Assembly: GCA_031580995.1 (NCBI GenBank)
Contig: JAVLCC010000011.1
Coordinates: 1 to 28,681, forward strand
Length of the DNA stretch: 28,681 nt
Source of the DNA: CAJXVY01 sp031580995
GTDB lineage: Bacteria > Actinomycetota > Actinomycetes > Actinomycetales > Microbacteriaceae
Reading direction: 5' to 3'
Positions 6,492 through 13,730 of the stretch are shown in pieces. The first letter of the stretch is position 1; every line of letters begins with the position of its first letter. The notes under the pieces were generated by a model, which saw only the letters and a program-made list of their open reading frames with translations, did not search any database and was not told the origin of the DNA. The position numbers and the translations under genes are program-made.

Positions 6492-8629
6492 ATGAACAAC
6501 AACAGGAGCAGGTGAAAGCCTTAGAGGCTTTTGGCATTGACCTGACTGCTTCAGCGCGTGCCGGCAAATTAGATCCGGTTATTGGTAGAGATAGTGAAAT
6601 CAGGCGAGTGAGCCAGGTGCTTTCTCGAAGAACGAAGAACAACCCAGTTTTGATTGGTGAGCCAGGTGTTGGAAAAACAGCTGTGGTTGAGGGCCTTGCC
6701 CAGCGAATCATTGCTGGAGATGTTCCAGAATCCCTCAAAGACAAAACCCTAATCAGTCTTGATCTATCGGCAATGGTTGCAGGAGCAAAGTTTCGAGGAG
6801 AATTCGAAGAGCGCCTAAAAGCTGTCTTGAAAGAAATTCAAGACGCTGAAGGCAAGGTAATCACCTTTGTCGATGAGTTGCATACCTTAGTTGGCGCAGG
6901 AGCTGCTGATGGGGCGATGGATGCATCGAACATGCTTAAGCCGATGCTGGCTCGAGGGGAGCTAAGGCTAATTGGTGCAACGACATTGAATGAATACCGA
7001 GAGCGAATTGAAAAAGACAGTGCTTTGGAAAGACGTTTTCAGCAGGTGTTTGTTGGTGAACCAAGTGTTGAAGACACGGTTGCAATACTCAGAGGCCTCA
7101 AAGAACGCTACGAAGCCCACCACAAAGTCACCATCGCTGACAGTGCATTGGTTGCATCGGCGCAATTGTCTAATAGGTATATAACCGGCAGACAATTGCC
7201 CGATAAGGCAATCGATCTAGTCGATGAAGCAGCCAGCAGACTGCGCATGGAAATTGATAGCGCTCCAGTTGAAATTGACGAACTGAGAAGAACGGTTGAT
7301 CGATTAAAACTCGAGCAGATGGCTCTGAAGAAAGAAAAAGATGAGGCCAGCAAGCAAAGACTAGAAAAACTCCAGGAAGACCTAGCGGAAAAAACAGAAG
7401 AACTAGAAAAGCTCAATAAAGCTTGGGAGCAAGAGCGCACGGAGCTTAACAAAATTGGTGAGCTCAAAGAAAAAATCGACCAGCTCAGAATCGAAGCCGA
7501 TAGAGCTCAGCGCGAAGGTGATTTAGAAAAAGCCTCGAGGTTACTCTATGGAGAGATTCCGCAGTTGCAACAAAAACTAACTGCCGCTGAGAAAGCTGAG
7601 CAAGAAAGCGAAGACACTAACCAGCGAATGGTTAGCGATCAAGTTGGTGAGGATGAAATTGCGCAGGTTGTTAGTGCCTGGACTGGAATCCCAACAGGTC
7701 GATTGCTTGCCGGTGAATCCCAGAAATTACTGACTCTAGAAAAACAACTCGGTAAAAGGCTTATTGGTCAGGCTGAGGCTGTGAAAAGCGTTAGCGATGC
7801 GGTCAGGCGAGCCAAGGCGGGAATCAGTGACCCAAACAGACCAACCGGAAGCTTTTTGTTTTTAGGTCCAACCGGAGTTGGAAAAACCGAGCTTGCGAAG
7901 TCATTGGCTGATTTCTTATTCGATGACGAGCGAGCAATGGTCAGAATCGATATGAGCGAATACGGAGAAAAGCACTCGGTGAGTAGATTGTTGGGTGCTC
8001 CTCCGGGCTATGTCGGTTATGACCAGGGAGGACAGTTAACAGAGGCTGTAAGACGCAGGCCCTATAGCGTTGTTTTGATGGATGAGGTTGAAAAAGCTCA
8101 CCCTGAGGTATTTGATGTTTTGCTGCAGGTCCTAGATGACGGAAGACTCACAGATGGCCAGGGAAGAACGGTTGATTTCAGAAACGTGATTCTAATCATG
8201 ACCAGTAATCTCGGAAGTCAGTTCTTGATTGATGAAGAACTATCACCCGCCGAGAAAAAGCAAAATGTCATGGACACTGTTCGCTCTGCATTCAAGCCAG
8301 AGTTTATAAACCGGCTTGACAGCATTGTTGTCTTCGATGCGCTAACAGAAACAGAGCTCAGCCAGATTGTTGATCTCAACGTGGACAAGCTGAGTGAGCG
8401 ATTAGAGCAGCGAAGGCTCAATATTGGTGTCTCACCAGATGCCAGAAACTGGTTAGCCAAACACGGTTATGACCCGGTGTTTGGTGCGAGACCACTAAGA
8501 AGACTGATGCAGCAGCAAATCGATGACCAGCTAGCAAATCTGCTACTTTCAGGAGAAATCTCTGATGGGGCGAATGTTCGGGTTGATGTTGGCGAAGACG
8601 GACTTGTTTTGGAGCCATTCGAGGCTTGA
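6488..8629 (+). CDS. clpB: ClpB-type disaggregase lacking the N-terminal domain
   Basis: A 713-aa AAA+ unfoldase that resolubilises aggregates together with DnaK. The first AAA module has Walker A GEPGVGKT (57-64) and Walker B ITFVDE. A coiled-coil middle domain (about 280-400, very rich in K, E and L) marks it as ClpB, not ClpC or ClpA. The second module has GPTGVGKTE (about 460), VVLMDEVEKAH and the C-terminal GARPLRR region. Family members are usually about 860 aa. Here the double Clp-N domain is missing and the protein begins at the linker just before AAA-1 (LTASARAGKLDPVIGRD). The start is well supported: AGGAG at 6478-6482 and an ATGA overlap with hspR leave no room for an upstream extension in this frame. 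It belongs to the HspR-controlled operon. Confidence 0.95.
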   Translation: MNEQQQEQVKALEAFGIDLTASARAGKLDPVIGRDSEIRRVSQVLSRRTKNNPVLIGEPGVGKTAVVEGLAQRIIAGDVPESLKDKTLISLDLSAMVAGAKFRGEFEERLKAVLKEIQDAEGKVITFVDELHTLVGAGAADGAMDASNMLKPMLARGELRLIGATTLNEYRERIEKDSALERRFQQVFVGEPSVEDTVAILRGLKERYEAHHKVTIADSALVASAQLSNRYITGRQLPDKAIDLVDEAASRLRMEIDSAPVEIDELRRTVDRLKLEQMALKKEKDEASKQRLEKLQEDLAEKTEELEKLNKAWEQERTELNKIGELKEKIDQLRIEADRAQREGDLEKASRLLYGEIPQLQQKLTAAEKAEQESEDTNQRMVSDQVGEDEIAQVVSAWTGIPTGRLLAGESQKLLTLEKQLGKRLIGQAEAVKSVSDAVRRAKAGISDPNRPTGSFLFLGPTGVGKTELAKSLADFLFDDERAMVRIDMSEYGEKHSVSRLLGAPPGYVGYDQGGQLTEAVRRRPYSVVLMDEVEKAHPEVFDVLLQVLDDGRLTDGQGRTVDFRNVILIMTSNLGSQFLIDEELSPAEKKQNVMDTVRSAFKPEFINRLDSIVVFDALTETELSQIVDLNVDKLSERLEQRRLNIGVSPDARNWLAKHGYDPVFGARPLRRLMQQQIDDQLANLLLSGEISDGANVRVDVGEDGLVLEPFEA

Positions 8630-8633
8630 AAAT

Positions 8634-8680
8634 AAAAACCCCCACACCCAAACATCTTCGTTTAGGTGCGGGGGTTTTTT
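8634..8680. terminator. Bidirectional intrinsic terminator between clpB and the ABC operon
   Basis: An A-run (8634-8638), then CCCCC-A-CACC (8639-8648), pairs with GGTG-C-GGGGG (8665-8674) with a single internal mismatch. An inner AAAC/GTTT extension closes a 6-nt loop, and TTTTTT follows at 8675-8680. The symmetry gives a U-tract on both strands. It lies between convergent genes ending at 8629 (+) and 8685 (-). Confidence 0.93.
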
Positions 8681-8684
8681 GAGC

Positions 8685-9602
8685 CTATAGAAGGTTAGGC
8701 TCAGTTTTTTCAACTGAAGTTGGAGAGAATCCCCACTTTTCGGCTATTTCGCCGAGTACACCCTCATCACGCAAGGTGTCGAGGTTGTCATTGAACGCCT
8801 CCTGCAAACCTGGGTTATCAAGGTTTACGGGGAAGTTGGTCTGACCTGGTTTGGTGGTAGATACAACTCTCTCATCAGGTTCAGGCACATTGAACTGAGC
8901 ACCATCGATGGGCGTGTTTTCCAAAGCTGCCTGTCCCGAGGGATATGTGTCGACCACGACACTGATTCGACCACTGGCCAAATCGGAATAAAGCGCCTGA
9001 GTGTTTTCATACAGACTCAGGTCATCACCCAATATGTTCTCTAGGTCCTCGTTCCAAAGGAATCCAAGAGTTGATCCGACTTTGTTACCAATGAGTCCCT
9101 GCACAGAGTCAATACCCTCAACTGAAATGAGTGTTAGTTGGTCAACAATAACGGGGTTACTAAGTCTCACGACTTCCTCTCTCGCCGCGGTACGATACCA
9201 ACTACCAAGAGTTGTATCTGCCCTACCGCTCTCAATTGCCGGAATCATTGCCGCAGCTGCACCTGGCTGGACTTTGACCTCAAGGCATTCAAGCTCGGCA
9301 ATTTCATGCAAGATTTCCCCTTCGGCACCACTCAATGATTCGCCGTCAATCGCTGAGAATGGAGGGTATTCGTAAGCTGCAACGGTAAGGAAACCCTCTT
9401 CCACGGTTTCCAGACCATCGTGTGCGGGTACGCACTCATCTGCAGCAGTTGAGTCCGAAGATTCGGTTTCTTCTGCACTCTCTGTACTTTCTGTAGTCTC
9501 TGATTCTGCATCCATCTCTGTGGAGGCGCCGGTGGCGCAGCCAGTCAAGGCGAACCCTGAGATTGCCAGAATGAGAACTAGTCTGCTCGCATGCTTTGGC
9601 AT
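8685..9602 (-). CDS. Amino-acid-type ABC transporter substrate-binding lipoprotein
   Basis: A 305-aa extracytoplasmic solute-binding protein of the polar amino acid family (SBP_bac_3). The chosen ATG at 9602 has GAAAGGA just upstream and begins a proper signal peptide: MPKHASR, a hydrophobic core, and lipobox LTGC with the lipidated cysteine near residue 21. An upstream ATG at 9668 would put 22 hydrophilic residues before the signal and is rejected. After the lipobox comes an acidic Ser/Thr/Glu tether of about 35 residues, then the bilobed domain beginning LTVAAYEYPPFSAID, with GRADTTLGSWYRTAAREEVV in the ligand-binding half. It is the last gene of the operon, 62 bp after the permease, so it may be made in excess. 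Ligand unknown. Confidence 0.92.
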   Translation of the reverse strand: MPKHASRLVLILAISGFALTGCATGASTEMDAESETTESTESAEETESSDSTAADECVPAHDGLETVEEGFLTVAAYEYPPFSAIDGESLSGAEGEILHEIAELECLEVKVQPGAAAAMIPAIESGRADTTLGSWYRTAAREEVVRLSNPVIVDQLTLISVEGIDSVQGLIGNKVGSTLGFLWNEDLENILGDDLSLYENTQALYSDLASGRISVVVDTYPSGQAALENTPIDGAQFNVPEPDERVVSTTKPGQTNFPVNLDNPGLQEAFNDNLDTLRDEGVLGEIAEKWGFSPTSVEKTEPNLL

Positions 9603-9664
9603 GTTGTTCCTTTCATAGTGTTGCCTTCCAGCCGATGGGTATCGACTGGCATCGACACTTGGTC

Positions 9665-10315
9665 TCACACATGCCTCGCAAGGCGCCTCTCTATGGATGT
9701 GACCAGTGCCGAAGCTGGGATTGTTATTGCGGCATAGACCGCGGCAGCTGCCAGAAATACGGGCAGGTAATTAAAAGTCTTGGTTCCGAGGAAGTACGCC
9801 GCCTGCATGACCTCACTGACAGCAATCACATAAGCGAGAGAAGTCAGTTGGAACATGATTATTGCCAAGCCCATTAGAGGCGGTATGGCGATCCTGGCGG
9901 CTTGGGGCAAGATTACAAACCTAAAGCGATCGGAATCAGATAATCCGACCGAGCTTGCTGCCTCCAATTGGCCATTGGGTACAGATTGCAAACTTGATCT
10001 GATTATCTCGGTTGCATAGCCGGCCGTGGACCAAGTGAAGGCCGTTATTGCCGCATTCATAGCTGATGGAATGATGTCTATCTGTGGCAATCCCTGATAA
10101 AAGATGTAGAGCAAAACTAATAGAGGAATTCCCCTGCCAACCTCCACAAAGGCTATTGAAAGCCATGCAATTGGTCTTGGAGCCGAATTAATTAGTAAGG
10201 CCATGAGAAGGGCGAGTGGATAACCAAGGGCCAAGGCAATCCCTGTTAGTTCCAGCGCGGTGACAACCCCTGGGAGTAACTCCCATATATAGCCGAACCA
10301 AGTCTGCGCCTGCAT
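9665..10315 (-). CDS. Polar amino-acid-type ABC permease (second subunit)
   Basis: A 216-aa HisM/GlnP-family inner-membrane permease with about five hydrophobic helices. The cytoplasmic EAA coupling loop reads QLEAASSVGLSDSDRFRFVILPQAARIAIPPL (about 117-148), which docks on the ATPase. RGIPLLVLLYIFY matches the family's conserved RGTPLLVQL region. Its ATG overlaps the stop of the preceding permease (TGATG), so the two subunits are probably made in equal amounts and form a heterodimer. Confidence 0.92.
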   Translation of the reverse strand: MQAQTWFGYIWELLPGVVTALELTGIALALGYPLALLMALLINSAPRPIAWLSIAFVEVGRGIPLLVLLYIFYQGLPQIDIIPSAMNAAITAFTWSTAGYATEIIRSSLQSVPNGQLEAASSVGLSDSDRFRFVILPQAARIAIPPLMGLAIIMFQLTSLAYVIAVSEVMQAAYFLGTKTFNYLPVFLAAAAVYAAITIPASALVTSIERRLARHV

Positions 10316-10950
10316 CAGTTCACCACGTATTTCTTGCGCATTTTCTCGTCAACACCTCTTGCCCAAAAACCCAGAGGAATGCTTAGGAGCAGATAGGCGC
10401 CACCTACAATTGCGAACGCGGCCAATCCCTGTCCTGTGTTTTGAGTCACTTGGTTTGCCCTAAAGGTCATTTCGACCACGCCTATGGTTGAGGCAAGCGC
10501 CGAGTCTTTCATCAGGCCTATGCCGTAAGTCACCATCGAGGGGCTAACGGTCCTGAATACTTGCGGAGAAACGATTCTGACTAGCAAATCGAGACGACTA
10601 AGCCCCAAAGAATTTGATGCCTCAATTTGGCCGCGCCCCAAAGTCGCCAGACCACCTCTGTATATCTCCCCCAGATAAGCAGAGGCGATTACCGAAAAAG
10701 TTAGCATCGCCGCTTGGAAAGGGGTGAGTTTGAGCCCTATCTCGGCAAGACCGAAAAAGACCAAAAAAAGCCAAACCAAAGGTGGAACGCTACGGATTAT
10801 TTCAACATAAATCCGTCCAAGGACCCTGACGATTTTAGATGCAGCGGTTCTGGCGCCTGCCACTGCCACTCCTAGCAAGGAGCCAATCGCAAAACTTCCA
10901 ACAGTGATTATCACTGTCCAAATTAATCCCTGGAGAATGTAGAGAACCAT
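10315..10950 (-). CDS. Polar amino-acid-type ABC permease (first subunit)
   Basis: A 211-aa permease of the same family as its downstream neighbour but clearly divergent from it. IIRSVPPLVWLFLVFFGL corresponds to the RGTPLLVQ region, and the EAA loop is QIEASNSLGLSRLDLLVRIVSPQVFRTVSPSMVTYG (about 108-143). It has about five hydrophobic segments and a basic C-terminal end (EKMRKKY). It overlaps the ATPase stop by one base (TAATG). It is expected to pair with the permease at 9665-10315 and the ATPase at 10950-11720. Confidence 0.92.
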   Translation of the reverse strand: MVLYILQGLIWTVIITVGSFAIGSLLGVAVAGARTAASKIVRVLGRIYVEIIRSVPPLVWLFLVFFGLAEIGLKLTPFQAAMLTFSVIASAYLGEIYRGGLATLGRGQIEASNSLGLSRLDLLVRIVSPQVFRTVSPSMVTYGIGLMKDSALASTIGVVEMTFRANQVTQNTGQGLAAFAIVGGAYLLLSIPLGFWARGVDEKMRKKYVVN

Positions 10951-11720
10951 TATCTGCCTAAAACCGCTCCGAGAAATTTTCTTGTTCGGGGATGCTCGGG
11001 ATCATTCATGATTTTCTCCGGATTTCCGCTTTCGACAACTCTTCCATCCACCATCACATGCACCGTATCCGCGACCTCACGTGCGAATCCCATTTCGTGA
11101 GTGACCACCATCATCGTCATGCCTTCGTTGGCGAGCTCTTTCATGACGGACAAAATTTCGGCACCAACTTCAGGGTCTAAAGCAGAAGTGGGTTCGTCGA
11201 AAAGCATCACCTTAGGGTCCAGTGAAAGAGATCTGGCAATGGCCACGCGCTGCTGTTGACCACCGGAGCATCGACCAGGATATTGATCAGCCTTGTCTCT
11301 AAGCCCGACTCGGTCCAGAAGGGTCATAGCTCTTTCTTTAGCCTCATCATCATTTCGCCCTAAGACTCTTTTCTGGGCAAGCGAGATGTTTTCCATGACT
11401 GTCAAATGCGGAAAAAGATTGAATGACTGGAACACCATCCCCACGTTCCGTCTCAGGGTGGACAGTTCTTTTTTTGTTGCACTTTTATGCCCTGGCCCAA
11501 TCGAAATCTTGAAGTCACCAATTTCTAGCAACCCGCTTGTGGGGGTCTCCAAGAGGTTAATACAGCGTAGAAATGTTGATTTTCCAGCCCCAGAGGGGCC
11601 GACGATGCTGATCACATCTCCCGAATTAATACCCATCGACACGTCGTCCAAAACTCGGGTTTCACCGAAATCTTTTGTGATGTTCTTAGCACTTAGGTAC
11701 GGTGCACTAGTTTCACTCAT
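10950..11720 (-). CDS. Polar amino-acid-type ABC transporter ATPase
   Basis: A 256-aa ATP-hydrolysing subunit of the GlnQ/HisP type that powers the importer. Motifs in order: Walker A GPSGAGKST (41-49), Q-loop MVFQSFNLFPHLTVMEN (Q98), signature CSGGQQQRVAIARSL (151-165), Walker B VMLFDEPTSALDP (171-182), and switch histidine in VVTHEMGFA (H208). The signature has Cys where the family normally has Leu or Ser, a minor oddity. Its ATG overlaps the stop of ridA by 4 bp (ATGA). The C-terminal end PRTRKFLGAVLG is typical of the family. Confidence 0.96.
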   Translation of the reverse strand: MSETSAPYLSAKNITKDFGETRVLDDVSMGINSGDVISIVGPSGAGKSTFLRCINLLETPTSGLLEIGDFKISIGPGHKSATKKELSTLRRNVGMVFQSFNLFPHLTVMENISLAQKRVLGRNDDEAKERAMTLLDRVGLRDKADQYPGRCSGGQQQRVAIARSLSLDPKVMLFDEPTSALDPEVGAEILSVMKELANEGMTMMVVTHEMGFAREVADTVHVMVDGRVVESGNPEKIMNDPEHPRTRKFLGAVLGR

Positions 11721-12112
11721 GAGTGGTCCTCCTGACCTTCTTTTGCGGCGATGGCCGTTAGTTCGATTCTTTTTTGTCCTCGAAACGTTTGCACAAAGAG
11801 AGTCGTCCTTGGGGGTAGAGCTAGCTCACCGAAACTTTCTCGGTAGGCTGCGTCATAACCTTCGAAGTCTTCCACCTTTGATAAGTAGACGGTTATTTGA
11901 AGAACTGTCGCCAGCGAACCTCCGGCGTTTATGAGCGTTCGAGAGAGATTCTGTAAACAAAGTTTGGTCTGCTCCTGAATGGACTCAGGAGTGGTTCCTG
12001 CATCATCCACCGGTATTTGACCGCAGGGGAAGATTAGGTCACCAAAAGTTGTGGCCGCGATATATGACCTGGGCTTGTCATCGGTGTGGTCGAGTCTGTT
12101 TATTTCAGTCAT
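11717..12112 (-). CDS. RidA/YjgF/YER057c/UK114 family protein
   Basis: A 131-aa protein. RidA-type enzymes hydrolyse reactive enamines and imines released during amino acid or amine breakdown, and related members hydrolyse aminoacrylates or ureido compounds. The fold is visible as LIFPCGQIPVDD, the helix around TKLCLQNLSRTLINAGGSLATVLQITVYL, and LPPRTTLFVQTFRGQKRIELTAIA. The likely carboxylate-binding arginine is R102, with E117 in the final strand. ATG 12112 is chosen because it forms an ATGA overlap with the upstream gene, matching most junctions of this operon. Starts 24 or 45 nt upstream are possible but leave this coupling unexplained. Next to a dipeptidase-like protein and an aldehyde dehydrogenase, it fits an imine-generating catabolic route. 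Confidence 0.88.
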   Translation of the reverse strand: MTEINRLDHTDDKPRSYIAATTFGDLIFPCGQIPVDDAGTTPESIQEQTKLCLQNLSRTLINAGGSLATVLQITVYLSKVEDFEGYDAAYRESFGELALPPRTTLFVQTFRGQKRIELTAIAAKEGQEDHS

Positions 12113-12750
12113 TCTGGCACCAAGAACTTCCATGAGTATTTCTTCAGTGCAAACCAACGGTCCGCATCCACAACCACCCCTTCAGAGAGTGAAATCCTAA
12201 GTTTTTGTTTTCTAACTTCGAATGGAAGCAGCAATTGATACTCGGTGCTCTGTTGGAAGCCTTGCCAAACGCTCAGTCGAACTTTTTTCCCCGATTTTGA
12301 CACGGTCCCATAAAGATTTCCCTCTGCATCCAGTCCAAATTTGCAACCATTACCGTCCTCCCATGTCCAGGGGGAAGTGTTTTCTAAATCCCAAAAGCCT
12401 GTTGCGAACTCTTGTAAGCAACTAACGCCTCCGGCTTCGACAACGCTCTCAGAGTGAGAGATTGCGACGCTGGCGACAATTGGTCCCCAAATAGCAAAAC
12501 TTGAGCCTCTGTTCTTAATCTTCTCCCTGCCATCCGAAACCGGAAGTCTGTTTTTCCCAATGAATCGAGAGCATTCATGTTCTATGGATTGCAGACCAGT
12601 CCCCCAAAGGACCTGTGATTGTGATGCAATTCGGCTCGCAGTCTGTGCGTGTCCCCAGTTGTAGCCCTTAGAGCGTAAGGCTCTATAGCTTTCCTCCCGC
12701 AGTTCTCTAACGGAAACTCTGAAATCTCTTGTACTTTGCTCGGCGATCAT
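12109..12750 (-). CDS. DUF3726-like protein of unknown function
   Basis: A 213-aa protein. The N-terminal 45 residues, VSVRELREESYRALRSKGYNWGHAQTASRIA, resemble the start of the DUF3726 family as I remember it (L-x-E-x-x-x-x-x-A-R-G-x-G-Y-x-W-G-x-A-E-E-A) and more loosely the N-terminal helices of LDH2-type dehydrogenases. No Rossmann motif, catalytic signature, signal peptide or membrane segment is visible. The rest is beta-rich with several tryptophans. It overlaps the dipeptidase-like gene upstream and ridA downstream by 4 bp each (ATGA). DUF3726 is from memory and unverified. The tight coupling suggests a dedicated role in the same pathway. Confidence 0.6.
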   Translation of the reverse strand: MIAEQSTRDFRVSVRELREESYRALRSKGYNWGHAQTASRIASQSQVLWGTGLQSIEHECSRFIGKNRLPVSDGREKIKNRGSSFAIWGPIVASVAISHSESVVEAGGVSCLQEFATGFWDLENTSPWTWEDGNGCKFGLDAEGNLYGTVSKSGKKVRLSVWQGFQQSTEYQLLLPFEVRKQKLRISLSEGVVVDADRWFALKKYSWKFLVPE

Positions 12751-13730
12751 CTCGAACCAGACTCTCGTAATAAGCTTTGTGGAGTGAAAGAGGCGTCAAA
12801 TAATCTCAACCAGTTTTCGCCCATGACAAGTCTCAAACTCGATTCACTAAGCCCCGCATCTAAAAGACCCGATGATAGGTTGGGGAAATCTTCTGGGGAC
12901 GAAAACCAAGAGGGCCAATCCGGCCAGTTAGCGTTAGCGGCAGGCTTCCAACGCCCGTCTCGCAGGTAGTTCACGTAGCCCTGGTCCCAATTGCGGGTCA
13001 TGTCACTTCCTATCGCAACATGCTCAGGGCCGTATCGATCCACCAGTTCAACTACCATATTTGAAAACTCCCGCTGAGTGGTGTTCTTGCCACCTATTAC
13101 GTTGGGATACAGGCAAGCACCTAATACTCCGCCGTTTTCTACCAAAGACTTGATAACTTCATCTGGTTTATTTCTTGGTGTGTCAGCGAACCACAAAGGG
13201 TTTGCGTGAGTGATGGAAACCGGCCTAGAAGACGCCTCTATGGCGTCGAGAGAGGTCTTGTTTCCCACGTGAGAGAGATCGATGAGCATGCCGACCCTAT
13301 TCATTTCCTCAACGACCCGAACACCAAAACGAGTTAGCCCCGAATCCTCAGGGTCGTAGCAGGAACCACCCACATAGTTTTGAATGTTGTACGTCAATTG
13401 GGCGACTCGGATACCAAGTTGGTGGAAAACCTCCACCATGGTGTAATCCTGCGCAAAAGGAGAGGTGTTTTGAAAACCCAGTACTACGGACACTTTTTCT
13501 TGCTCGGCCGCCTGCCGGATATCATCAGCAGTTGTCGCAATCGATATCAGGTCCGGATTTTCGTTTTTTAGCACATTCCAATCGGCAATGTTGCGAATTG
13601 CCTCCATTGGAGTTTCCCAAACAGCTAAAGTCGCATGGATACCATCAACTCCGCCGCGTTTGACTTCTTCAACGGTCTCTCGGTTCCAATTGCTAATTTG
13701 TAAACCGTCAAAGACAACCGGGGGTCGCAC
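12747..13730 (-). CDS. Membrane-dipeptidase (peptidase M19) family protein with altered metal site
   Basis: A 327-aa TIM-barrel amidohydrolase-like protein. The M19 fold is recognisable in LGIRVAQLTYNIQNYVGGSCYDPEDSGLTRFGVRVVEEMNRVGMLIDLSHVG (about 105-156), SITHANP (H175), HVAIGSDM (D243) and VMGENWLRLF. Canonical M19 enzymes carry an HxD zinc motif after the first strand and a bridging glutamate. Here those places read FDGLQISNWNR and GFQN (Q87), so the dinuclear site is probably lost or remodelled while H154, H175 and D243 are kept. I recall a bacterial subgroup beginning FDGLQ-x-x-NW, so this may be a real subfamily. Start GTG 13730 overlaps the upstream stop (TAGTG). No signal peptide, so probably cytoplasmic. 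The substrate may be an amide, lactam or dipeptide brought in by the ABC system. Confidence 0.82.
   Translation of the reverse strand: MRPPVVFDGLQISNWNRETVEEVKRGGVDGIHATLAVWETPMEAIRNIADWNVLKNENPDLISIATTADDIRQAAEQEKVSVVLGFQNTSPFAQDYTMVEVFHQLGIRVAQLTYNIQNYVGGSCYDPEDSGLTRFGVRVVEEMNRVGMLIDLSHVGNKTSLDAIEASSRPVSITHANPLWFADTPRNKPDEVIKSLVENGGVLGACLYPNVIGGKNTTQREFSNMVVELVDRYGPEHVAIGSDMTRNWDQGYVNYLRDGRWKPAANANWPDWPSWFSSPEDFPNLSSGLLDAGLSESSLRLVMGENWLRLFDASFTPQSLLRESGSR

Noticed and set aside
9603..9664. Structured element between the permease and binding-protein genes
   Set aside because: There is a 6-bp direct repeat (ATCGAC twice) and a weak CGATG/CATCG pairing, but the stem is short and lacks the features of a known attenuator or REP element.
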